The notes under the pieces were generated by a model. It had not been told where the DNA came from and did not search any database. It saw only the letters and a program-made list of their open reading frames with translations. A stretch of DNA of 64,000 nucleotides from Paramyrothecium sp. XJ0827. Taxonomy: Eukaryota > Ascomycota > Sordariomycetes > Hypocreales > Stachybotryaceae. The stretch spans positions 5,467,001-5,531,000 of the forward strand of contig JAJFPB010000002.1 in NCBI GenBank assembly GCA_020881915.1. The letters run 5' to 3'. Each line of letters opens with the position of its first letter. Position 1 is the first letter of the stretch. Position numbers and translations under genes: made by a program. Positions 1 through 10,480 of the stretch are shown here, piece by piece.

Positions 1-40
1 CAGTGTCTTTTTCAACACTGACGTCCTTGTCATTGCCCAG

Positions 41-984
41 GTCACCCTATTGGTTCATTTCTCACGGTAACGAAGACCGAGCTCGAGCTGTCTTGGGCGA
101 GCTTCATGATTCATCCTACGATGTTGATGGACGTATTGCAGAGATCAAATCAGCGCTTCGCCTCGAAACAGAGTCCCAGCAAACTCAGGGAACATTCAAG
201 GATTGCTTTAACAAGGAGAACTGGAAGCGAACTCTTGTTGCGGCGATGGCATTTGTTATCCAGAACTTTTCAGGAATGGGGTGGGTCGTCGGCTACATGA
301 GCTATTTCATGCAACTGGCTGGCATGTCCGCCGCAAAGTCATTTGACATGACGGTAGTTATCTCAGGAGTCATGGTTGTTGGAAATATGTGCAGCTGGTT
401 CTTGGTTGAGTACCTGGGACGTCGCGGTACTCTCCTTTATGGTTCGAGTATCCTCCTGGTCTCTCTTCTTATCATCGCAATTGTCGCGGTCACTTCGACG
501 AATCAGAGCGCCTTGACGGCACAAATAGCACTGATGGCTATTTGGGGGTTTTGTAAGTGGACTGCTCTTTGACATCACCTCACCTGTTACGCTAAAATCT
601 GACACGGATATAGCGTACCAAGCAACACTTGGTGCCGTCGCTTGGCCAGTGGCTTCGGAAAACGCGACTTCGTCTCTCCGCACGCCTACTCAAGCGATTT
701 GCACAATCGCTAACTCTATAACTGCCTCCATCTGGGGTCTCTCGTTGCCATACGCTGTAAACCCTGACAAGGGTAATCTGCAGGGCAAGATCGGATTCAT
801 CTACGCGGCTCTCCTGGTCTTGTCCGTCATCTTTATCTTTTTTTACGTTCCCGAGACCAAGGGCAGAACATACTCTGAGATAGATCAGCTATGGCAGTTG
901 CGTGTGCCACCTAGGGAGTGGTCTCAACACAATCTCGATGTCGCTCAGGACACCAAGGCGAAAGAGGATGAGGAGCATTGTTAA
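41..984 (+). CDS. MFS sugar transporter, 3' part only
   Basis: C-terminal part of a major facilitator sugar/H+ symporter of the plasma membrane; the resemblance is to fungal hexose and alpha-glucoside permeases. The gene starts left of the window. Bases 1-40 look like an intron tail (CTGAC branch site, CCCAG acceptor): splicing at 41 restores the conserved ESPYW motif that starts the central loop. A second intron at 553-613 joins WGF to SYQATLGAVAWPV. The C-terminal half shows several hydrophobic helices and ends with PETKGRT, the sugar-porter signature, followed by a short hydrophilic tail. Substrate cannot be read from the sequence. It converges on the Zn2Cys6 regulator at 1288-3168, with about 300 bp between the stop codons. 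Neighbouring regulators often control such transporters, but that link is inference. Confidence 0.9.
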
Positions 985-1287
985 GCTTCTGCATTCCCCC
1001 AAAGACTCCAGTTGACAAACTTCTCCCCATTGCCATTTTTGAGAGCAGCTCTTTCTTTCAGCAAGTATGTCATTGGATTCTGGGTCGCATGGGTCTGTTC
1101 TCACACTTTTGGTCTGCTGAACTCGGGATTATAAAGCTCTTGTACTCATATACGTGAGAAACGCGATGGTCCTTGTACTGCAAAGTGAATATTTCTCTGT
1201 TAGCTACACTTGGAGTTCGAAAGAATCATCTTTTTTTTGTCTTCTCTATTACATTTATGCCCTCACTTGCCCAGCCACAACCGCCTT

Positions 1288-3168
1288 CTATCTGATTGGG
1301 TGATTTTCGTATAGCATTGCGCTCACCGCTGCATTCAATTCTAAGCTGGCAAGAATATGGGCGAACTCTGTTAAGTAGGATTGTGCCTTCTCCTCTATCG
1401 AATGTGTGTCTTCGAGGCCTCCTCTTACGTTGAGAAGGCTAGCGGCTATTCTGCGAATCTGGTGGATCTTGCGGATGCCGGAGTTAGCAACAGCTATTCC
1501 GTGGATGCGTCCCTGTATCTGCCGCATTCACTCACAAGAGAGAATCCATTCAGTTCGAGAACTCGAGGCGAGCTTTTCTGCAGAATGTTGAGTAGCCTCT
1601 GAGCAATAGGCTCGTGAATGCTCCAGAGCCTAACACTGTATCTCTGCTCCCCAGGTCGACTCCTCTGATTAGTCCCACATATTGCAGATTCCATCTCATC
1701 GCCGCAGTAGGCAGTGGATAGATCGAACAATATCTCAAGGAGGGAGACTGTGAAGTACAGACAATTTATCTGTACTGAGGCATGTGCAAGCTCCGCCCCT
1801 TGATTTGATCCGTTCGGCATCGAGTAGCTATCCTCAGCACCATGATTCGACATGACGTTTTCCAATTTCTCGGAGAGCTCTTGAGCCACCTTAAGACGTC
1901 TTTCAAATGACTGAATCTTGCTCCCGTCAATTATTTGGGAGTCACTCAACGAAAGACCAAGAGAACTTAGATGTGGCTCCAGGCTCGCAAAACATGGCCG
2001 ATATGTTCCAGTCGCGAGTATCTCTCTCATACGCTGAGCAAGTCCCGTCAGTATCATAAATGAATGAAGTTGAAATGGTGGTGCTCCTTTTGTACTGATT
2101 GATCCACCCTCTAGTTCTGTACTCGTATTCTCTGCTGGGGCAAGTAGTACATCCCATTCTGTTTCTTGCGGAGGAAATCCAGGGATCATGCGTGGCGTGG
2201 GTGAAACAAATGCGTCGAGTCTAGGCTTGGTTAGTTAATTTGCAGACTGTGAGTCCTATCATGAGGTAACAACTCAACTGACAGCTGATTCCAATGCAGG
2301 ACCCAGAAGGTTCGTCTTACGAGCTCTGCATCTCTAGAGCTTAAGTTGGCAAAACCATCTTTGCGATGGAGTTGCAAATCTCGTATTTGGACCGCAGCCT
2401 CATTGAAAAACACCCACCCGCGTCTTAGACGGCCAACATAATGGGCGGCCAGGGCTAGAAGAACCGAGTCAATTACTGTTTCGAATGATGATTCTTCTTC
2501 CCACTCCGGCTGCGTCGCAAGCCGACTCATAATGACGAGGTCACATGCTCGGTTGACGAACGTTCGATATGTGTTAAACTGGCCGACACAGTACTCGGCC
2601 TCTTTATTGGGAACGGAGGCCACGGTGATAGCACAGAGTGAGAAGCATCGGCGGAGAAACGCGGGGTCTGAGTTGTACGTGCCGCTCTCGAGTTTTTCAC
2701 GACAGGTAGGTAGGTCAACGAGTGGTAAGAGAGGGTATACAAAGTCCGCAAAGTCTCGGATCAAGCGATGCAGCATCTCAACGGTACAAAGGTGTTCGAT
2801 CTCCACTGCAGACAGTGGCGCAAGACTCTGGTCAGCGACTTGGCTGGAACTAACGTTAAGCCCAGGCAAGTAACCAGGAGGAGGATGAAAATACCGTGTA
2901 CGAGGACCTCGAGGTTTATGTCCCTTTAGAAAAGTACAGTTCGCGCCGTGCTGGGCGCATCGCCTACACTGTCTCGACCCGTCCTGGTCAAAGACGCACT
3001 GGACAGGAGCGTTTCAGCATAAATTCGGTTGTGTCCACTGGGCCCTCGGCTCACTTGGCTTTTACGTGCTCGACACTGATCACAGGCTTTTGAGGCCAAG
3101 CGACGGCCTATTCGATTGGTGCTGTCTGTGGACGCCATCTTTTTCGGAACACGTTTCTCTTTCATCAT
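1288..3168 (-). CDS. Zn2Cys6 transcription factor, 547 aa
   Basis: Nuclear fungal-specific regulator. Five exons can be assembled: 3055-3168, 2895-2998, 2279-2843, 1536-2225 and 1288-1458, with introns of 51-77 bp whose phases all agree. Exon 1 ends in CDQCRARKSQ and exon 2 supplies the next four cysteines, so the full C-x2-C-x6-C-x9-C-x2-C-x6-C zinc cluster exists only after the first intron is removed. A basic linker (GHKPRGPRTR) follows. The rest is alpha-helical and resembles the fungal_trans middle homology region, including an HLCTVEMLHRLIRDFADFVY-type start. In this family the cluster binds CGG-type half sites as a dimer. The first intron splits the zinc cluster. The third acceptor could lie 6 bp upstream without changing frame. 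Target genes unknown; the adjacent sugar transporter is a candidate by position only. Confidence 0.88.
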
Positions 3169-4211
3169 CGCCTTTGTCGTGGGAGGCTCCGGGCTATATA
3201 GCTTCAGAATTCAGTCCACGTGACGTAGAAATCCATATCCAAGTAGCTTGCTGTTGACTGTGATTGGTGGAGAGGGATTTTAAGGTTTAGGAGACATGAA
3301 GCTCTGGCCTAAGCGGCTGTAGTCTCTAGGGTAGGCAGTTCCTCATCTTCAAACAGGATTCCACCAGTGATAGTACAAGCTCTAAAGGAGTAAAAAGATA
3401 TGGATCATAAACATAACATATTACAAGTGCTTATGTATTGGACGGCCTCTCCACATATTCCTTTGACAGCCCTAGTGAACCTAACCATCTTTCTGTCAAA
3501 GTCGTTCGTAGGTCAGTCCACCGGCAAGACAACGAGACAATTCTGTTCCTCACATGGTTAACTGTCCGTAGGCACAACCACAATTATTAATAAGAGCTAG
3601 AAAAATTGGCTAGCACATGTCTTCGGTATACGGTTGAGGCCTGGCCCATCTGGTACGTATCGACAACTCGGAACCCTGGCGGCTCGGCTGTACATGACAT
3701 GTACGTAGCATCGCTGTCATGGTCAGTCAGCCCCTGCAACGCTCCGAATGTCTGGGACAGCTGGGCCCAAAGTGCAAGTTCAATGCAACTGCCGGGCGGC
3801 TGAGATGTTCCTAGGCTAGCCCTCTCAGTGAAGAGACTAGGAGTCTAGAGTGGTTCTGCGAACAAATTCTTCAGCTCCAAGTCTGACCTGTTGTGGCGCG
3901 GAAAACTATTGATTTCGCTACCAATCATGTGCGGCTGAGGTTGGCTTTGGCTTGGAGGCTTGCAAGCATGTCGAGAGCCACGTGTGGCCGTCACAGCTTC
4001 TCAGCTCAGCCCTGCAAGGGCGAGGAAAGCCTCGACCATGTTTAGTGCTAGCAATTGACAAACTGTTGCTTCCTATAATGCACCAGATTTCTCGTCGCCA
4101 GGGATAACTGGGACGCGATCCCCACTCTGTGAGCGAGCATGGTTTGTTTCCCGAGGCAGCGAAGGGCTTTAAAGAATAATTGGAAAGAATAATCTCAATC
4201 AAAGATCAACG
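3169..4211. other. Intergenic region upstream of two divergent genes
   Basis: About 1 kb separating the minus-strand zinc-cluster regulator from the plus-strand secreted protein, so it should hold both promoters. No ORF with coding character, RNA gene or clear repeat was seen. A CACGTG-like element (ccacgtgacg) lies near 3218. Confidence 0.5.
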
Positions 4212-4934
4212 ATGCGTTTATCTCCGTTTCTGCTAGTCCTTCCGCTTGTCTGGGCCTCGCCTCTACCGGAACCCGAGCCAGAACTCCCTTCCTTCTTCTA
4301 CGACGGGTCCATACCTTTCTCCGATAGTCTTGAACTCCCGTTCAACTCGACCTCCGAGACCACAGAACACAAAGGCACAGTCGCGCGTGACGCCCATCTT
4401 GAAAAACGACTTGTCAAGCTGCAATTCGTTCAGTGCATCGGTACTGTGGACGGAAGGGGTCTGGGAAACCCCGTGGGCTTCAGGTGGACAGGCAAAATCA
4501 CGGTCACCCAGCCTCTTGCCACGTCGGGGACCAAGAACGGAAAAAATGCTCTCGACGTCATAGTCAACGTTAATGGCCTCAGCACCAGCGCAGGGTCGCC
4601 CCAATACGTCACCAATCGGTACATGTATCCCTACATCGGCGGATCAACTTCATCGAAGCTCGACTATGCATACGTCACTTCAAAGGGGGATGCCGTGACG
4701 GTGGTGGTGGACAAGAATTTGGCCACATCGAACCCGCGATCAACCTTCATGTCGAGGAGCGGGCTGTTTCAACCAGCCTACTATCCCATTGCGGGCGGTT
4801 TCACTCTCAACATATCGAAAGGCAAGTGCACGGGTTGGTTCAACATGGTGGGACGAGCCCAGACAAGCACGGCCCAGGCACCGTACAAGGCAACGTTTGT
4901 GGGGACTGCGACTGGAGGGAGCGCGTTTTTCTAA
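4212..4934 (+). CDS. Predicted secreted protein, 240 aa, function unknown
   Basis: Single-exon gene. The first about 16 residues (MRLSPFLLVLPLVWAS) form a signal peptide. A short Pro/Glu-rich and acidic stretch follows to a dibasic LEKR site at residues 63-66, which looks like a Kex2 processing site, so the mature protein may begin at about residue 67 (LVKLQFVQC). The mature part of about 175 residues is rich in beta-prone Thr/Val/Gly segments and has only two cysteines (FVQC, GKCTGW). I recognise no enzyme motif. Architecture (signal, acidic propeptide, KR site, small domain) suggests a processed extracellular protein. It could be a structural, adhesive or effector-type protein; the sequence does not decide. 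Confidence 0.8.
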   Translation: MRLSPFLLVLPLVWASPLPEPEPELPSFFYDGSIPFSDSLELPFNSTSETTEHKGTVARDAHLEKRLVKLQFVQCIGTVDGRGLGNPVGFRWTGKITVTQPLATSGTKNGKNALDVIVNVNGLSTSAGSPQYVTNRYMYPYIGGSTSSKLDYAYVTSKGDAVTVVVDKNLATSNPRSTFMSRSGLFQPAYYPIAGGFTLNISKGKCTGWFNMVGRAQTSTAQAPYKATFVGTATGGSAFF

Positions 4935-7440
4935 ATCGGACTATACCTTATGATAGCGACTTGGGCGAATTTAGAGAATGCAGCTCCGACCAACCATCCG
5001 TAATAATGATCCAGCAATCAGATAGACGTAGAACGGGGATGGAACTTACAAGGACGTGGAGTTGCAGTTCTTCTATTTTATAGAGCGCTTGTTGTGTGGC
5101 GCCCACAAGAAATTTCGATGTCTCAGTGTGTTAAAACATGACACTCCAACCCGATGTAAAGATAATCTACAGAAAAAATTCACTGTTAACACCGTATTGT
5201 CTCTGAATAGGCATCAATTTACTAGTATTTATTAATCCTTCAAACTATTACAGGCTTGCAACAAAACTCGTCGTAGCTGGTCTTGCTTACTTACCCTGTA
5301 GAAGCAATGCACCCTGGCTCTTCGCACACAGGAACCGAAAGCACTACCTACGAGCCATGCCACATCCTCGGTTCCTGCTCCGGCTGCTCAGGGTTCACCT
5401 CAGCCCTGCAAGGTGCTAAGAACAGCATCATTACGACAAATTAAGGCATCTAGGTACAGCAAGCTAGCTACCTGAGTAATAACGGTGTCCGTACTTACTT
5501 TGGCTCGTGTCCGACTCCCATCCTAGGAAACTGCTCCGCGGCTGAGCAAGACGGGTCGCAAACCCGAGTCGACGAAAGGCGCTGTGCATATTCCCAGACA
5601 CAGAAACAGGCTCTTGAAGACTTCATCAGGCATCCTAGCTATTCCTGATGTAAGAAGCCCCAAAACCATCAACCTTCTGTGCCCGTCACGGGACCCTGTT
5701 GCCGTGCTGCCCTCCGTCGGGGCCGGAGGCTGCAGCGAGGACATGTGCCCGAGTCAACAACAGCCCCGCACCGCCGCATAGTCTCTTCATGGGTAAAACC
5801 CGCCTGGCATGCCCGTTGAGGTCTGCAGTTTTTCAGAATCGGAATGCATCCGCGATACAGAGTCCTCTGAGAAACCTCCAGCGCCTGCAGCTCCCGTATT
5901 TTTCTGAGAGCAGCATGCCCAACGACTACACCGCGCGGTTCGTAATATTCTTTCTCGCCAATGGTCATTATAATCTAGGGCATACCTTGTTGTTGGTCTG
6001 CTATCAGCGACCTTTTAGTCCAGTGGCATCGAGAACCTGTTTTCGCCCAGTTTTGCTGCTGGATAATCGCCAGCGAGTGACACTAACCTCAGGCACCATG
6101 GTATCTAGTGTTCCCGTTGCCGAGATGTTTTGTACGTTCATTCACACTCGGCGTAACCAAATCTTCACTCAACGTTCAACTCATGTGTTTCGACGCAAAT
6201 GGACTCAACTTTGCTCTCAAAGCCTCTTCCATTCAGCTGGTGAACATTAATCAACAACTGGTCCACGTTGGCTTAAGACAAGTGTCGAACACAACGCTTG
6301 ACAGGGGAAAGAAGGCTAGGCGCCGGAGAAAGCATATGATGGCACGGCGTTGGAGGCTAGTTGACCGGCTGAGTTTGACACGAGAGACAGCAAACATCTC
6401 GTCCAATGACATGGAAACCAAGACGTAGGGGGAGCAACGTATGCATCAAAAGAAGCCCACAGCAGAAATCTCGGCGTTAATTGTGGATCAATCCATGGAG
6501 TATGGCGATTCCTGGTGCGAAGATTACTTATCTCATATTGGAAGACCCGCCAGTCCACCTCCGATCCCGAACCGCAGCGCCTCCGCAAGATCTCGTGCCG
6601 TGCCCCGTACAACGAGTGGCCGTGTGCCCATTACGGGAAGAGCATGGATAGTCGAGGCGGCCCGTTACGTATATATGCTTGTTTGGAGTCATTGTCGACT
6701 AGGGCCATTCGCTTTAGCAGTAGGGTTAAAATAAATATCTTAGAACGGTTTCCTCCCTTAATTACCTCCCCGGACTTTATCTATAATTGCTAGACGACCG
6801 ATTTAGTAGTTCAAGTGACCCCATTTCTTCTAAGATTCAAGGATAAGCCTGTAGCTCCAGCCGTTCTCAAAAGCTTCTATTCTAGCGCTCGATCGATCGC
6901 ACTTATGCAGACTTCCTAATGCGACCATTCTTAGTACGCGTTTGTGGTACTACTCGAATCAATATCAAAGTAAGGCGCGCCGCCGAATAACCTCAAGTAA
7001 TATTAGCTAATTTCTCCAGACCTAAACGGGACTACATCTTTCTTCGCGACGGTAATGCTCTAACTATAAGACTTGGACTGTCAATGTAGTTTTGCGGTTT
7101 CTACATGTGCTGGCTGGAAATCGCTACAAGGTGTGGTGGAATTATGACCTCCTCGCCACGGAAACTGGGCCAGCACCAGCACCCAGAAGCAGAACCTCGG
7201 AAGATGTCGACTCCGATCAGAATATTACTAATAATGCCGAGTTCCCGACACCCCTTCGTCGGACACAACTATCCCATTCGATAGCCCGCTCGACAAAAAG
7301 CGAAAACGAGTTGACGCCGATGATGATGACGATGAAGAGGATGGTGGACCCTTACGTTCATTTTCAAAGAAATCATTCACTAGCACCATATAGATTATTA
7401 TTGTTGATAGACTACTAAATATCACGCTTACTAAACCGTT
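4935..7440. other. 2.5 kb without a convincing gene
   Basis: Several ORFs of 60-183 codons occur on both strands, but they overlap, lack protein-like composition and have no supporting splice structure. The part from about 6660 to 7090 is locally TA-rich (runs such as ataaatatctta and attagctaattt), which hints at old mutated DNA. No terminal repeats or RNA genes were recognised. Confidence 0.4.
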
Positions 7441-10400
7441 TTAACAGAAGGCAGTGCGTAACAGAGGGTTATTCGCAGTTGATTGGCCTTGGTTCCAAGC
7501 ATGCTGGTGTCCATCCCCCTCGTATAACTCTTTGTAGCGATGTACCTTGAGAACAAGTTCAATACAGTCTTGGTATGTCATAACCGTCTCTTTGTCTGAC
7601 TTGAATGACTTACTGAGTCTGTCAAACAGACCCTCGAGACGAAGATTCCCATTCTCATCGTCTGAATGATGCTCCTCAACACCAAACAACAGTTTTGGAG
7701 TGTAGGCTGAGCCTCTGCGTCTTAGAAACGTGGAAACGCTCAATCGAGGCTGGACGGCTTTAAGAAGCATGTTTCGAACCTCTTTTGCAGGCGGCGGAAG
7801 CTGGGAACGGTCCCGATATGTTGCATCCTGCACAACTAAGGCATATCTGGCTTGTTGCTTGGCCAGTTGTCTCTGAGTTGTCGAATGGTCTTTATCACCA
7901 AGCAGCGAGGCCAGAACGTAGTAAAATAGCCCCGACTCGATGGCAAAAGACTGCATGCTACCGTGCATCTGTATCGAATTGGTTTCCTCGCCCTCGTTCC
8001 GTATCTCGGACCAGTGCGTTTCTGTTGACAGTGGGCGGCGGCTTTCTGCCGAGATGTAGAGCTGACAGAGATGAGACGCAACTCTGTCCAACTCATCAAC
8101 GAGCTCCAGCTGAGGCTTCTTGGACTTTGCCTCTGCTTGGCTAGCGTAGTAAACAAAGCGTCGGATTATCTCCCAAGAGTAGCGGAACCAGGCCGCAGCG
8201 AGAAAGATACCGGGTTGCCTAGGGCTACCGGGGTATATAACAGTATCCACATGTTTCAGCTCCAAGATGCAGGCTTGAAGCAGGCTGACGTGGGGGCAGA
8301 AGACTTGATTTTGGAGGCTCTCCGCCATTCTAGCCTGGACATGCTTCCTCTCAAGAAAGTCCGCCACACTTTGATGCATAAACTGCACAGACCTCCGCTT
8401 GAAACTGGATTCCGACGTCGATGTGGCCACTTCCAATAGTCCGCGACATCGCGTTTTCAAACGGCCCTCCATGAACTCACACAATGTGCGTTGTTTAGCT
8501 TCCGAGTACATGGAGAAATCTGCCTGAAAGGCCTCGGATGAGTTCTCGATGTCGGCAAATGTGAGCTGCTGAAGTGTAAAGGGTTTCTTGGCGTGGTAGA
8601 CGATCTTCAGGAGTCTTGATGCCTGGGAAAGATAGAATGACGGCTTTACAGATTTCAGAATGTGCCAGTAAAGGTCCTCCAGATCGTCTGGAAGCTCATC
8701 CAGACGCATTTTCAGATCAGACCCCGTGTCGTAGCTTTCAAGACCTTCCAGAAGCGAATCCACCACAAGCCTGACCCACAGGAATACACCAGAGGCTTTT
8801 CTGATAATCTCCGTGCTCAGCTCTCGGGCGAGCGTGGGCTCTATTTTCTGGAGCTCTATCATTCGGGTGTTCTCATTCAGCTTGGTGTTCACGTGGGTAT
8901 TGATGTCGTTGAAGGTCAGGTTCTGCAGCATTAGGCTTGGATATTCTGCCAATCCGCGCTCAAACACGATGTAGGGCCGACTCGACAAGCAGAGCTTTAC
9001 ATTCTCTGCCGAGCTGATGTGCTTGAACAGTTCGATGATTTCGCGATGGTTCCCGCCGTACTCATCCAAGCCGTCGATTAAAAGGAAGATCTTAAGCGGA
9101 ATGGATGTCTGGTTGATGAGGTTGTGGAAAACCTGGCTCAAACGCCTTGTCGTCCACACATCCCTGAGTCGCCCCGTATCGATACTTGCTAAATCTTGGA
9201 GAAGAACAGGGATGAGCTCTCTGTGTGAAGAAAGTATCTGGTATAACAGGGATCGAAAGAGACCCTCCTGCGTCTTCTGCATCGTGCTGCCCGTGTTCCA
9301 GAAGAAGAATCCGGCCATGACGAGAGGCACGGATCCTGCCCACCTCTTAATCGCGAGACGAGTTCTTTGATGACAAAAAAGATACTTCATGAGCGTAGAC
9401 TTGCCTGAACCGGCTTTTCCCGTTACCCAGTACAGCGATTCTCTATTGCTGAGCCACTCGGAGAAGTTGTTCCACGGCAAGTCATCGGGCTTGGGATTCC
9501 TGAAGATCCACTCAAAAGTAGCTCGAGTGGCTTCGGAAATATCCTCTTCACGGTCCATCATGACGGGGAACTTGAGGCTAGCCAGGAGCTCTCTTTCTTC
9601 CTTGAGCAAAACAGCAGCGTACTTGTTGGCGGCATCTCGTGCTACCGTGGGCTTCTCCAGATCGGATAGGGGAAATCTTTCAAGCTTCTGGACCTCTAGG
9701 GCTGTTTTAATGCTGTGTCTGATGGCTCTTCGCGTCTGCTCATGTTGTCGAGCAAGCTCATCGATGATGCTTGGGTCTGTTGTCGTGGAAGGCTCTTTTT
9801 GTTGTTTCAGGATCTCGAAGTTGTGCTGCATTAAACTTAGTATGGTATCAGGGACCGAGCCCTTTAAATCGTCAAACTGGTCGGCTTGACGACTCGACAG
9901 TAGATCCAAACTCTCCCTTAGCCTTGTTAGTGTTCCGATATGCAAGCAAGTATGTGTGTTATTCTTACCTCAATGAAATGATAACATACAGCTCAAGCTC
10001 ACGCTTGTACATATCTAGTCTCCTGAGCATATCTTCCAGATCGCGCTGCTTCCACAAGTCGACGAGTGCGGCTCTCAGGCTCGACCAAGCTTTGGTCTTT
10101 CCATCCCCATTCACCCTACCAAGGAGTGCGAGGAGGTCATCAGAGATCCTGTGGCAACCACGTAAGATGTTATGTACGGGGCTTCTCCCTACCCCTGAAC
10201 CAGCAGAGGAGCCCTGTTTCAGAGTAGCTGAGTGGCCCACCAGCAATTGCATTGCCTTTGCCACGGCGGGCTTGTTTGCCTCGATCGCATTCTGGTGATC
10301 CGAGCCTGCAGAGGGAACGGAGAGGATGGAATTTTGTAGGAGGTTCCTCAGCAACTGCCTGTCTTGTGACACGCCATCCGCAGACTTATGAATTTCGAGG

Positions 10401-10480
10401 GTTTTTGAAATGAGTTTGGCAGTGAAGTCGGTAAATTGTAGGATATTCCCAGCAACGCCGACAGCAGCGAGACCTTCCAT
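7441..10480 (-). CDS. NACHT-domain STAND protein, about 997 aa
   Basis: Signal-transducing ATPase of the fungal NOD-like receptor type. Two exons (9969-10480 and 7441-9922) joined by a 46-bp intron. Residues 1-170 form an N-terminal helical domain with the GLAAVGVAGNILQFTDFTAK start seen in fungal STAND proteins. After a coiled-coil-like linker, the nucleotide-binding core has a Walker A motif GKAGSGKST at about residues 339-347 and a Walker B motif IFLLIDGLDEYGG at about 449-461. The C-terminal half is helical and lacks recognisable WD40, ankyrin or TPR repeats. In the family, ligand binding drives oligomerisation and signalling in nonself recognition or programmed cell death. The recognition role here is inference. 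It stands alone between two long gene-poor stretches. Confidence 0.88.

Noticed and set aside
5699..6250. 183-codon plus-strand ORF
   Set aside because: Rich in Arg, Ser, Pro and Phe with no domain, overlaps other ORFs, and no splice or promoter signals support it.
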